NCBI RefSeq assembly: GCF_902686445.1
Contig: NC_062218.1
Coordinates: 137,627,607-137,691,606 of the forward strand
Reading direction: 5' to 3'
DNA length: 64,000 nucleotides
From: Sciurus carolinensis
Taxonomy: Eukaryota > Chordata > Mammalia > Rodentia > Sciuridae
The notes under the pieces were generated by a model. That model saw nothing but the letters and a program-made list of their open reading frames with translations, was not told where the DNA came from and ran no database searches. Positions 47,990 through 59,515 of the stretch are shown in pieces. Position 1 is the first letter of the stretch. Each line of letters opens with the position of its first letter. The position numbers and the translations under genes were made by a program.

Positions 47990-48620
47990 AGGCATGCGGG
48001 CAGTGGTGGGCCGGCTCGCCTCCGCGCGTGGGAGAAGGCGCGCTGGCGCGGCGATGGCCCGCGAGATAGGGGAGCGGCCTTATGTAACGGGAGATGGGGC
48101 CGATAAGCGGGATCCGAGCCGCACGGCCCTCCCCCGCGGCCTCCGGAGGTGGCCGGTGCGAGGAGGGCTAAGGGCGCAGAGCGGCCTCCCCGGGAAGCGA
48201 GGGGGAGGCAAGGGTGGAAGTGAGCGATCCAGCTCCTGGTGGGCAGGGGCACCATGGCCCATCGCGCCCTCCGACGCCCAGAACGCGGTGCGCACAGGCC
48301 AGGGAGCGCCTCGTCTGCAGCCCTGACCGTGTGGGGCGGAGACCTGCCCTCCTCCGGCCCGGCCCTCGGGGGCGTCGCGCGGCGGTGGCCTTCCCGGACG
48401 AGAAGCCGCGGCCACGCCGAGATGAGCACCCAGGCTCGCAGCATCGCTGCATCGAGTGGTCTTGCGTTGCATGTTCTTGATTGGCGGCATGGCCTGTTCA
48501 CCTGTCACACCCCGAGCAACTGGAAAGAACACACGAACGCCCAGTACTTGACAAACGTGGCGTGCATCTAACCTTCGAGCCGTGGCGTGGGCCGCCCCCT
48601 CGCGCTCTTACAGTTGTGAA
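47990..48620. other. CpG island upstream of IL13
   Basis: The only strongly GC- and CpG-rich block in the window (CGCGCG, GGCGCGCTGGCGCGGCG and many isolated CpGs). It contains the GATA cluster. Long open frames on both strands here follow from base composition and show no splice or domain evidence. Confidence 0.7.
48063..48115. promoter_or_regulatory. Candidate conserved GATA3 response element (CGRE) upstream of IL13
   Basis: GAGATAGG (48063-48070), GAGATGGG (48091-48098), CGATAAGC (48101-48108) and GGATCC (48110-48115) cluster within 53 bp, about 1.5 kb upstream of the predicted IL13 start. A 71-bp CGRE with several GATA sites is known at about 1.6 kb upstream of IL13 in mouse and human. 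Position and motif density agree; identity is inferred without alignment. Confidence 0.55.
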
Positions 48621-48997
48621 CCCGTGGGGGTCGGCGATTCTCGCCTGGTTCTTGTTCTGGGCTGCTGGGAATGGGACAGTCTTTTCTGGGATCGAATCGC
48701 CCTGCAGAGTGAGGAAAACTGGGGGTGGCTGTATCAATTTTCCTGCTGTCTGGGGGACTCGGTTGCAAAGAAAAGATTCACAGCTGGGAAGTGTAAGGGT
48801 GAGTTGTTTTAGTAAGTAAAACTACTCTTTAGATTTTTAGGAGAGTTAAACTTGCAAGTAATTTATACAATGAAATAATTCATGAAGTTTGACCGTGAAA
48901 ACCACCAGTGTTGGGTAAAAGTTCCCCATGGGTCTCTTGCATTTCTGTTTGTCTCGTGGAGGCATTGACTGTCCTACTTTGTCTCTTTTTTCTTTTT

Positions 48998-49080
48998 GCA
49001 GTACTGAGTACTGGGGATTGAACCCCCGGCCTCACATGCTAGGCAGGTTCTCTCCCACTGAGCTACATCTCCAGCCCTCC
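48998..49080 (-). mobile_element. ID SINE
   Basis: AGTACTGGGGATTGAACCCC to CTACATCTCCAGCCC. Confidence 0.88.
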
Positions 49081-49871
49081 TCATTCCTTTAAAGGACATT
49101 TGTACAGCAAACAACCTTGGGAGAGATACACTCTTTCTCCAGCGCAAAAGGCAGGCGCACCTGCTCATTATAAAAAGTTCAGGTTCCCTAAGCTAAGACT
49201 TCCTCTCCTGAAGCAACCCACTGAGTGCACAGTTGCACTCTGGTCCTCTGCACCACCCCGTGAGCATTGGGATTCTGGGAACAAAAACGTTGATATTCTA
49301 CTGCTTCAGTGCATCATAAATGTCTTTGTCTCTGAGCCAAGAACCCCTGGTTTATTGCCGGCATCTATGAAACTGTGACATATTGACTTGATAGCTTGTA
49401 AACACGGAAAAATCTCAGATCCTTCCATTTTTGACAAGTTGTTTTGGTTTTTACCTCCCTCCCAGTTTCTAAGTTAAACGTGTTGCTATTTCTTGATTTT
49501 TAGATATAGGCATTGTTGTCTAGGATAAATGTTTCTTCTTCCCTCCTTCTGAGCGTCCTCCACTTACATCTTTCCATTTCCTCTTGCTACCAATCTAAGA
49601 TCATAATTTGGGTCAGTCAAAAGCCTTGTTTGTTTAAATAATTATTCTAATATATTCACAGCACAAAGGGGGTTAATTATGATCGTTTTTATTTTCCCTG
49701 AAAGCATTTTCCCTCTGGAGTTATCTTGTTTTCCCATTTGTTTAGTTTTCTATGTTCTCAGCGATTTAACCCTAAGCTCTTGGTCACTTACATAAATCTC
49801 CTTTCAAGAGATTTGGTTAAATCAGTAATTCTCACAGTTTTATCTTCCAGAGACAATTTTGTTTCAACCCC

Positions 49872-50072
49872 ATGCCCTACCCCTACTAAGGATTGAACCC
49901 AGTGTCTCCCACATGCTATGTAAGTGATCAGAGTTATATCCATCAATCTTTTTTTTCTTTCCATTTTTTGTGAGATCCCGTCTCATTAAATTGCCTCTTT
50001 AACGTTTGATCCTCCTGCTTTAGCCGTGGTAGAAGCTAGAATTACAGGCAGGTGCCACTGTGCCCTGCTCAT
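49872..50072 (-). mobile_element. B1-ID composite SINE (diverged)
   Basis: CTACTAAGGATTGAACCCAG, T run, GAGATCCCGTCTCATTAAAT and CAGGTGCCACTGTGCCCTGC. Confidence 0.8.
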
Positions 50073-50847
50073 TTTGAATCTACGTCTTTTCTCTGGAAAT
50101 GTGTAGGAATTTTCTAGGTTCTTGGGCTCCAAATGTCACAGTGACGTGCTTTGGAGTGGTTCTGTTTTCATCTCATGTATCAGACACACAGAGGACCCTT
50201 TCAAACAGAGAGCATGTCATTAAGTTTAGGTAACTTTTCTTTCCTAACAAACAGAGAAAATCCCCACAAAACTTGGCTATTTTCTTTTACTTCTTATTTC
50301 TGGTATTCCATTCATGAGACACAAAAATCAAAAACTATGTACATTTTAGGGGGGCATCTCTACTCCCTCTTACAAGTGACTACTTTTACTGTGCTTTTGT
50401 ATAACTTATTGGGGTTTACATAAATATAAGCAACCTACTTTGTCCGTACATGTGAGGAGACATTTTGCACCTTTCTTTTTCTTACTTGTCTTTGTAAGAA
50501 GTTATTTTTGTATCCACAGTTATAGAACTTGGGACATGCTATGACTTTTTCTTCTCTCTTATTGGAAACATCAGTTAAAAAATTATTATAATTCTAGTTT
50601 ATATATTTTCTAGTTTTTATAGTCTATATTCTAGTTTTCTTTTCTCTATTTTCCATTAAAATTTCCCTCCTCTTGTATATTTTCATAACTTTATCTTTCA
50701 TCCCAAAGGTGTTTTATTCTTGTCTGAACATGTGTGTGTCCTCATGGTACCACATTCTTATTTAATGGGGTAGCCTCTCTTAGCAATATGAGAATTTTAC
50801 GGGTTTGTTTCCTTCTCCATACACAGTCTTTATTTTCTCCAAATTCT

Positions 50848-50918
50848 GTCCCCATCCCACCACGCACACATGCTAGGCAAGCAAGTGCTCTGCCACTGAG
50901 CCACATCGCCAGCTTTTT
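50848..50918 (-). mobile_element. ID SINE fragment
   Basis: ACATGCTAGGCAAGCAAGTG to GAGCCACATCGCCAGC. Confidence 0.8.
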
Positions 50919-52094
50919 TGCATGTTTATTCTCTTTCATGTTATGGGCTTTTCTTGGGTGTTGGGTGGCCCTGCGTTGGGGGTCCACTGAAAGCAGATAT
51001 GGAGCTGAGAGGATGAGGGTGTGGACGTGGTTGGGAGGTGTTCACTCTAGGGCCAATAGTTAGTTGTTTCTTTTGGGGACCTGCCCTACCAGTTTCTGAA
51101 GTCATTTTTTTCTGCGGGGAAGGTAGCTTCCCCAGCAAAGATTCTCCATGACTCTCCTGTTGCCTGTACTCTGGAAGCCATGAGTGGGCAGAGAGCAAGG
51201 GCTAGGCTGGGGGTCCCCACGTCTGTTAACTGTTGACTTGGTGCCCCAATCTGAGGACAGTCAGTCTGCCCTTAGGTAAGCCTCGTGCTTCTTGGTGCAG
51301 ATACCCGGAAGGGCTTCTGTCTGCTAGAGGGGGCTCAGCTGACTTTGAGGAGTAGGAGCCATCTGACTGCTTCTTCAGCCAAGTTTCAACTCACTTTCCA
51401 TATTTGCGGTCCTCCCCTTTCAAAGGTACTTGGTCTTCTGCCAGTTCGTGAGCGCTGGGGATTTCACACATCAGAGTAGGTCTCACCTTCCCTGTGGCTG
51501 GTTCACAATTCTGCTGTGCTGGGTCAGTCAGTGCCTGCCCGCTGGCCCTCTGCTCTCCACCTTGCAAATTGCTATTGTGCTATTGTGGTTCTCGCCGCTC
51601 CTGGTCCTGTGTGCTAAAAGCTGAAAAATTTACTTATTGTCACTTTAGTGGGTTATCAGACAATAGTTTGTGTTCATTCCATTGTTTTTGCTTGAAATTT
51701 ATGTTTTTAATGTAGAGAATTTTAAAGAGACAAGTAGTAAGAAGCAAACACTAATCTCAAGCCCTTTTAACCTGGACTCAGTAGCTATTCCCAGTCTTTT
51801 TGCTGTGTACATTTGTATTTTGTTGCAAAACTGGAATAATTCATTGTATAACTTCTTTTTGTCTTTTTTCTCTAATATCAGTATTCTGCATTTAAAAAAA
51901 CATTTCACAAAATACGTTCTTGTGTAAAATGCAGAGACACAGATGAATAAAAAGCCCCCATAATCCCAGCAGCCAAAGATAATAATCACTGTAATAATTT
52001 GGTAGCTGTCATTCTAGTATTCTAGTAGATGGATGTGTGTAGAACAAGTACCGTTTCCTGAAATCAAAGTGAAACCTTTGCCTTTGTAAATAAC

Positions 52095-52255
52095 TAGTTA
52101 GGGCACAGCACACCTGTAATCCCAGCAATTTTGGAAGCTGAGGCAGGAGGATGGTAAATTCTAGAGCAGCCCCAGCAATTTAGCAAGAACCTGTATACAC
52201 CTTGAGGGGTTGAAGACTGGGGATGTAGCTCAGTGGAACAAATTCAGTCTGGTAT
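52095..52255 (+). mobile_element. B1-ID composite SINE
   Basis: GCACACCTGTAATCCCAGCA and GACTGGGGATGTAGCTCAGT. Confidence 0.88.
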
Positions 52256-52659
52256 GGAAAACATATTTGAAACAAAGAAATTCTAACAACTGTAAGTTCA
52301 CTTATTTATTAAGTAAATGTTTACTGTGTGCTTACTGTATGCTGGGCATCAAATAAAACAGCACAGTTCTTGCCCTCTTGGAGATGTATTGTAGTGGGTG
52401 GGGAGATTAATCTATCTGAACAAATGAACAAGTAACTGCATAGTATGGCAGATGGTTAGAAGTGCAATAAAGGGCAGGGTAGGATGGGGTGGAGATGGGG
52501 ACAGGGAGGCTACAGTGGGTGTGCTGTTGTGTAGGGGTGCTGAGGAAGGGTCTCATTGGGAAGATGCCATTTGAGTAGAGGAACCTTAAGATTGAGAGGA
52601 AGCAACTACGCAGATATTTGGGGGAAGAAGTTTCCAAGCAGAAGGCATGAGCAAGTGCA

Positions 52660-53045
52660 AAGGCCCTGTGTGAGTCCTTTTGTGCTATCTCAGATAACAC
52701 AATATCTGAGATTGGTGGTTTATAAAAAGACATAAACTCAATTCTCACAGTTCTGGAGACTGAGAAGTCCAAGGTAAGGCACCAGAAGATTTGATGTCTG
52801 GTGAGTGCTTTCTGCTTCCAAGATGGTGTCGTCTTCTTTTGCCCATGGCAGAAGGGCAAAAGGGTGGACTCTCTCCTTCACGCCCATTTATAAGGGCACT
52901 AAGCCCACCTGTGCAGTGGAGCCCTCATGGCCTAATCACCTCCCAAGGGCTCCACCCTTTAACACCATCACCCTGGGGGTTACATTTCAACATAGGAGTT
53001 TTGGAGGGACACATACGTTCAGACTGCAACAGCCATGGAGCAGGA
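52660..53045 (+). mobile_element. Solo LTR, MaLR type (MST/MLT1-like)
   Basis: TATCTGAGATTGGTGGTTTA, TCTCACAGTTCTGGAGACTG and CATGGCCTAATCACCTCCCA are diagnostic of ERVL-MaLR LTRs. No internal retroviral genes adjoin it. Confidence 0.7.
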
Positions 53046-53382
53046 AGATGTGTAGTGTGGAGGATTAGCAAGGAAGTTGGCATAGGCAGGGGTAGTGAGT
53101 GGGAAGACCAATGTGCCCAGAGCATCCCGTCTTTTAAGCCACTATGCAAACTGGGGCTTCCACGACCAGTGATGTGGGAATTCACAGGTTTTGAGCAGAG
53201 TAGTAGCATAACCCAATATACCCTTTTTTTTTCTTTTATAAAAAAGACCCTTTTTTCTGAACTAATTTTAGGTTCACAGAAAAGTCACAAAAAATAGGGT
53301 TTTCATAATTCCCCTTCCCCCTCTTTTCCTAATGGTGACACCTTACATAACCATAATGCAATGATCAAAACCAGAAAACATT

Positions 53383-53402
53383 GGGCTGGGGAGATAAAAA
53401 AA
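53383..53402 (+). mobile_element. Minimal ID insertion: 13-nt ID head plus A tail
   Basis: GGGCTGGGGAGAT followed directly by seven A, flanked by CAGAAAACATT on both sides (53372-53382 and 53403-53413). Confidence 0.75.
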
Positions 53403-53479
53403 CAGAAAACATTGACTTATTGATAAACTACACTCCTTAATTTGAATCTCACCAGTGTTTCCCCCAAAGCCCTTTTATG

Positions 53480-53605
53480 CCTGAAGGAGCTGGTAATGTG
53501 GCTCAGTGCTTGCTTGGCATACGTGAGGCCCTGGGTTTGATTTCCAGCACCACCACAAAAAAAAAAAAAAAAAAAAAAGTGAGAGAGAGAAAAAAATAAA
53601 ATAAA
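53480..53605 (+). mobile_element. ID SINE
   Basis: GGAGCTGGTAATGTGGCTCA to GATTTCCAGCACCACC and an A tail. Confidence 0.88.
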
Positions 53606-54037
53606 AAAAATCCAACCCACATCCCACGATGCATTCAATTGTTAATTCTTCCTGGTCTCCTGCAGTTTGGAATAGTCCCTCAGTGTTTTCTTGTACTTTC
53701 TAAGAATACTGACCAGTTTATGCTCTTCAGTTTGGGTGTGTCTTATGAGAAAATTATGGGATTTTCTTGTAATTGGATTGAGGTTATACATTTTTGGCAA
53801 GAATATCAGAGAAATGAAGTTGTGTCCTTTCTCAGTGCATCTTGTCACAGGATTCATGTCATCCATCACTGGATGTTGACCTTGACTTGGTTAAGGTGGT
53901 TTCTGCCAGATTTTTCCACTATAAAGTTAACACCTTTCTCTTATACTAGTTAATAAATATATTGAGGGAGATAGTCTGAGACTATGTAAAATCATTTCTC
54001 CTTAATGTGTTCCCACTAATATTAGCACCAATCAACA

Positions 54038-54228
54038 ACTCTTTTTTTTTTTTTTTGGTAGGAGGGATTGAACTCAGGGGCACCCAACCCTATTTTGTAT
54101 TTTATCTCACTGAGTTGCTTAGCACCTTGCTTTTGCTGAGACTGGCTTTGAATTCGAGATTCTCCTGCCTCAGCCTCTCCAGCTGCTGGGATTCCAGGTG
54201 TGTGCCACCACACTGGCTTCAATGACTC
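54038..54228 (-). mobile_element. B1-ID composite SINE
   Basis: GGGATTGAACTCAGGGGCAC, CTCACTGAGTTGCTTAGCAC and TGTGCCACCACACTGGC. Confidence 0.9.
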
Positions 54229-54479
54229 TTACTGTGGTTATTTGCCTAGTGGTGATTTTTCAATTTCCTTCTCTCCTTCTACATTTATTATCTGTGGTCC
54301 TATAAGGACAGGCTGTCTTGTCCATTTTATTTGGTTAAGTACTTATCATATCAGTATAAGCTCACAGGTATTTGTTTTTCTATGGGTTATAATCTAATAC
54401 TGTATTTTGTTACGTTATTCCACCTTTGGTCAGTTACTTCAGGTTAGGTCTTTGAACAAACACTTTTCTTTGAATATAT

Positions 54480-55030
54480 ATATATATAATAGCTGACCCA
54501 GCTATCCCACTCCTTGGCCTATACCCAAAGGACTTAAAATCAGCATACTACAGAGATACAGCCACATCAATGTTCATTGCTGCTCAATTCACAATAGCCA
54601 GACTGTGGAACCAACCTAGATGCCCTTCAATTGATGAATGGATAAGAAGGTGTGGTATATATATACAATGGAATATTACTCAGTTATAAAGAATGATAAA
54701 ATTATGGCATTTGCAGGCAAATGGATGAAATTGGAGAATATCATGTTACGGGAGATAAGCCAATCTCAAAAATCCAAAAGACGAATGATCTTACTGATAA
54801 GCGGAAGATGACACATAATGGGGGGTTGGAGGGGGGCAAGAATGGAGGAAGGAGACTGTATAGAGGGAAAAGAGAGGTGGGAGGTATGGGGGGGAAGGAA
54901 AAAAATAACAGAATGAATCAAACATCATTACCCTATGTAAATGTATGATTATGCAAATGGTATGCTGTTACTCCATGTACAAACAGAAACAACATGTATC
55001 CCATTTTTTTACAATAAAAATAAATTTAAA
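54480..55030 (+). mobile_element. 5'-truncated young L1 (ORF2 C-terminus and 3' UTR)
   Basis: The plus strand encodes the end of L1 ORF2p (PAIPLLGLYPKDLKSA, ARLWNQPRCPSIDEWIRR), then a G-rich 3' UTR and an A-rich tail. A broken ORF with no 5' part: a dead copy. Confidence 0.9.
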
Positions 55031-56282
55031 AAAAATTGGAACACAAGGTGTTCCAGACTCTTTTTGTATTTTTTCCTGCTACAGCCCTAGAATCAGTCAC
55101 TTCTCCAAGCAGCATGGTTTCCTTATATAAAAGTGAAATCAAGATCATAATCAGGGCAGTAAGTGTGCTCATTATTACTAAGGTGCCCTCAGTGGACAGA
55201 GGTGGAATGCATGCGTGCATACCAGTCTGTGATGGTATGTACTTAGCTCTATCTCCTTTAAAGCTTTTAAGTTGTGGTAAAACACACATGAAACTTATGG
55301 TCTAAACCATTTTTAAGTGTACAGTTCAGGATTTTTAAGTACATTTGCAGTGTTGTATAACCAATCTCCCAGAACTTTCCATCTTACAAAATAGGAATTG
55401 TGCCTATTAAACAAACCCCCATCCTCCCCTACCTCAGCCCCCTGTGAGCACCCTTTTCACTTTGGTCTCTATGAATTTGTCTACTCTAAGTACCTCATAT
55501 ATGTGGAACCATATAGTATTTTTCCTTTGCTGACTGGTTTATTTCACTCAGCCCAATGTCCTCAAAGTTCATCCATGTTGCAGCATAGCCAGAATTTCCT
55601 TCCTTTTTAAGGCTAATATTCCATTATATGAATACCCAATATTTTATCTGTCCATGTGGGCTGTTTTTATGCTGCCATCAACAAGGGTTGAGACCCTCCA
55701 CTTCTGATTCTTTTGGCTATATACCCAGGAGTGGTATATATGGCTTCCATGGTAATTCTAAATTTTTATGCTAAAGGATTGATATTCTTTAAATTTATGG
55801 TGGAAATCACCAGTTTATCACTGGGCCTGGGTTTTCTTTGTAGGAGGTTTGATTATTAAATTAGTTGATTACTAACTGAATACGTCTATTTGTTATACAT
55901 GTACTCAACACTGGATTCTTATTAATCTACAAAATATGTATGTGTTGTTTTAGCACATATAGATCCTAACTTAGGATGGTTCAACTTGTCTGATTTTATG
56001 GTGTGAGAGCAGTATGCATTTGGGAGAAACCATACTTCACATTTTGAATTTTAACTGAATTTCACATTTTGAATTTGAACTTTTCCGGGGCTAGCAATAT
56101 GCTTTATGGTACTCTGTTACGGTGCTAGGCAGTGGCAGTGAGCCCAATCAGCCAAGCAATCTCAAGGGAAACAAATGACACTATGTAACTACACTAGGTT
56201 GTTAACCTAGGATGTTGGTAGGTTAAGGGTGATAAGTGCATTTGACTTAGATTTTCAGCTTATAATGGTTTTTAAATTTTTT

Positions 56283-56388
56283 TAGATGTTCATAAACCTT
56301 TATTTATTTATATGTGGCACTGAGAATTGAACCCAGTGCCTCACAAATGCTAGGCAAGCACTCTACCACTGAGCCACCACCTTTATGA
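56283..56388 (-). mobile_element. ID SINE
   Basis: TGGCACTGAGAATTGAACCC to CTACCACTGAGCCACCACC. Confidence 0.88.
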
Positions 56389-57654
56389 TGGGTTTACAGG
56401 GATGTACATTGTACATCAAGAAGCATCTGTACATAAAAGTTTCAGAATTGCTCCCCCATGGCTCTGTGAGAAACACATTTACTTGATTTACCATTTTAAA
56501 AGATCACTGGCTCCTGTGTTAAGCAAGTGGGGAGCAGGACTGTCAGGGCAGTTAGATGGTTATTCAGATAATTTAGATTAGAGATGGTACTGTCTTGGGC
56601 TTGGGTGGTTAAGAAGGCAAGGCACACTCAGATTCTAAATGCATTTTTGAAAGTGACTCCATAGTATTAACTGATGCACTGGATGTGCAATGTGAGATAA
56701 ACAGAAGAATCAAGGATGTGAATGCAAAGTTTGGCTTGAGCGACTATTAGAATGGAATTCTATTAACTGAAAGCCTGTAGTGGGTGTGGGTTCTGGGTGA
56801 AGAAGAGTTTCAGATGTCTGTTAAATATTCAAGTGCATCTAGATGTCCAGTTGTCCACAGGCAGCTGGATATGAGCTGGGAATTTAGGATTGGAGACATT
56901 TATGAGTCAACAGCATAAAGATGGTTGTTACAGGGGCTGTCGTGCTTTGCTCTGATCCTAGGACTGCCAGTATGTTCCTGACACTGGCCAACTGCTGTCA
57001 TTGTCTGAAATTTTCTTCAACTGTGGAAGGTAGCTTTGCTGGTACCTAACATGTGCTACAATAGTCCTCAGCAACTGGGAAGTTGAAATATAAATATCCC
57101 ATATTCTTGTTCTCCAGGCAGGGTGTAATGACATGTCACAGATTTTTTGCCAAATTGTCCAGAGTTCCCTTGGGGGATTAAACTCCTGTTGTCCACTGTG
57201 GTAGGTTTGCCAATGGCTGCCTTCTTTTTTCTATATAATTCCCCCAATCTCCTTATTACTTTCACTTGAAAATCTTGTTTCAGGTTCTGCTTCTGGGAGA
57301 GCCCAAACTAAAAATTGTTTGAAAGTTATGAGAATAGATGATATCACAAAATAAGTGGGTGTAGAGAGAAGATGCACAGATTCAGTCTCAGCACTGAAGG
57401 GTTGCAGCAGCAAGAGATCAGGGAAACTGCAAAGGAAGTGGCATGTGCAGGGAAGGAAAGAGGGAAATCTACCCAGGGCTAGAGCAGCCAGGAAAGCACA
57501 GGATGGAAGAGGTGGGTGATGATACGGCATTTAAGTGGTATAAGTAAAGGTATGAAGGAAATGAACTGTGAATAGGTAGTAGAAATTCAATCTTGGTGGG
57601 ATCAAAGAATTGCTGGGGTTGGCATCTCCAGAAGTGAACTGTCACAGAGGGGTT

Positions 57655-57705
57655 ATTGGAGAGTGAGGAATTTAACCTCCAATGTGAAATTCTTTACTCT
57701 CCAAT
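57655..57705. repeat. Near-perfect inverted repeat (19-bp stem, 13-nt loop)
   Basis: ATTGGAGAGTGAGGAATTT and AAATTCTTTACTCTCCAAT pair at 17 of 19 positions around AACCTCCAATGTG. Confidence 0.85.
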
Positions 57706-57954
57706 AGAGGGTTGCAGTTCTTATTACTAAAAGAATCAGGCTCCAGAGTAAGACCATGGGTTTTCAACAGGAAGAACAGGAGCAGAGAGGTCAGGGGAAT
57801 CACTATTATTATGTGAAATCATTATATATTGAAACCATCAGTGATTATTAAAGTAGTTTGGAAGGAGTGACACTGAGAAGGCAGCTAAAATCTTCACTGT
57901 TAAAAGGGACTGACTAGCCCAGATGCTAGGATACTGCAACAATAAACTGAAGAT

Positions 57955-58190
57955 GTGAGGTTTTTCTTGATCAAACACTTAAATAGTGCTTACTGTGTGC
58001 CAAAGCAGGTCTAAGTGGTTTATTAATACTAAGTCATTTAATCTTTATAACGGCCCTACAAGACAGGTGCCATTTTACCCACTTTATAGATAAGAAAGCA
58101 GAGGCAAAAAGAGGATAAGTACTAAAGGTCCCTCAGTTGGCTAGTGATGGTGCTGGAATTTGAACCCCGGTTAACTAGATGGTTAACCTC
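57955..58190 (+). repeat. MIR SINE
   Basis: TTTAATCTTTATAACGGCCC, CCCACTTTATAGATAAGAAA and GGAATTTGAACCCCGGTTAA are MIR landmarks. Confidence 0.8.
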
Positions 58191-58457
58191 CAAATTGCTA
58201 TGACCATTCATTCTGGGGGCGGGGACATTTAATGGAGAATATAGTCTCCAAGCAGCAACAATAAGAAGGGTACCTATCTCATTTCCAAGCCCAATGAAAC
58301 GAGTGTTACGAGGTTGGAAGGGTCACTCAAAGGGGCTGTGAGGGAAGCTGCATCCTGGGTGTGGGTGGGGCCTAGATTATAAATGGGAAGTCTGTTTTAA
58401 CTTGTAAATCATAATTTTGTTTCACTGTGTTTAACTTGTATTTCTTTTTGTTCATTC

Positions 58458-58463
58458 TTTATT
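58458..58463 (-). terminator. RAD50: Candidate RAD50 polyadenylation signal
   Basis: Minus-strand AATAAA about 2.1 kb after the stop; a second AATAAA lies upstream in the transcript near 58695. Confidence 0.4.
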
Positions 58464-59049
58464 GCAAAGACCACAGCTTTCAGAAACATACTGATAGAAG
58501 GTACCCAGTTTTAATACTGACGAATGTTTTTGTTTTTGACTTGATAAGTAACATTCAGAAAATAGTTACAAATATGCTAAACCTGGGATATGAATTTTAT
58601 CAATTCAATCAACTTATTCTTGCAGTATTGGGATAAACACAGTTTGGTTACTGTAGATATTTGCTTTAATGTATGACTGGAGTTGATTTGCTTTTATTGA
58701 ATTCAGGAGTCCATGGGCCTGTGCTTGCTGTGAGAGTGATCTACTCTTCTTTCTTATGATTCTTTTGCCAGGATTATGCAAATTGGTTAAGAGGGGATTT
58801 TCAGTTTGACAAAACTAAGTAGGATGACTGAACCTTGTCATAAGATGGGCCTTGGAGCAGACAGGAGCTGAGGGTGGAGTGGTATGCCCTCCTGCCTGGC
58901 CCTCCAGAGCTTGGGTGAGGCTCTGGGCCCCCTTTTCTTAACCAGGCTTCTTATGTGAACCTCAAAACATGATTAAAGCATTTCCTTTCTCAGTTCTCTC
59001 AAGGACAGTACATAACTAGTATCATTTTAGATGCAGAGAAACTGATTTC

Positions 59050-59515
59050 TATATTCATTTCCTAGTACTGCTCTAGTAATTACCCAAAATGCAGCAGCTT
59101 GAAATAGCACAGACTTATTCTCTTAATAGTTCTGAAGGCCAGAAGCTCAGAATCAATTTCAGTGAACTGGAGTCAAGAGCTGACTCCTGTGGACTGTGAG
59201 GGAAGAATGTTTCTTTACCTTTTCCAGCTTCTAGTGGTTGCCTCTATCCCTTGGCTTATGGTCCTCCCTCCATCTTCAAAGTGCATCTATCCAATCTGCA
59301 TCCACCAACACATCACCTTCTCTTGTAATCTAACCTCCCTCTGCCACCTCTTATTAGGTTATTTATGAATACACTTAGCACCCACCAGGATAATCTCCCT
59401 ATTTCTGAGATCCTTAGCTTCTATCACTTCTACGAAGTCACCTTTGCCATTTAAGGTAACATTCAAAGGTTCAGGTTATGAGAACCTGGATGTCTTTGAG
59501 GGCCACTATTTAGCT
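59050..59515 (+). mobile_element. MLT1-like LTR (MaLR)
   Basis: TTCATTTCCTAGTACTGCTC, AGTTCTGAAGGCCAGAAGCT and CTTCCAGCTTCTAGTGG are typical of MLT1 LTRs. It lies antisense within the presumed RAD50 3' UTR. Confidence 0.75.

Larger units (their letters stand above)
53250..55780 (-). mobile_element. Old L1 (L1M-like), antisense, split by later insertions
   Basis: Antisense L1-type sequence resumes after each insertion: ID SINEs (53383, 53480), B1-ID (54040-54225) and a sense-strand young L1 (54480-55030). The part at 55265-55770 matches the antisense L1 motifs seen at 850 and 23435 (TTAAGTACATTTGCAGTGTT, GTTCATCCATGTTGCAGCAT). Confidence 0.65.
48621..58457. other. IL13-RAD50 intergenic region
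   Basis: No coding exons seen. It is rich in transposon remains: ID and B1-ID SINEs, a MaLR-type LTR (52660-53045), nested L1 copies (53250-55780), L2/MIR-like pieces (52290-52650, 56500-57000, 57955-58190) and a near-perfect hairpin (57655-57705). Confidence 0.65.

Noticed and set aside
47674..48501. 275-codon open frame on the minus strand in the CpG island
   Set aside because: GC- and CpG-rich sequence keeps several frames open on both strands. The residues (R, G, P, A rich) show no domain, and no splice or conservation evidence supports it.
54480..55030. Possible active L1
   Set aside because: Only the last part of ORF2 and the 3' UTR remain, with frame breaks; the element is dead.
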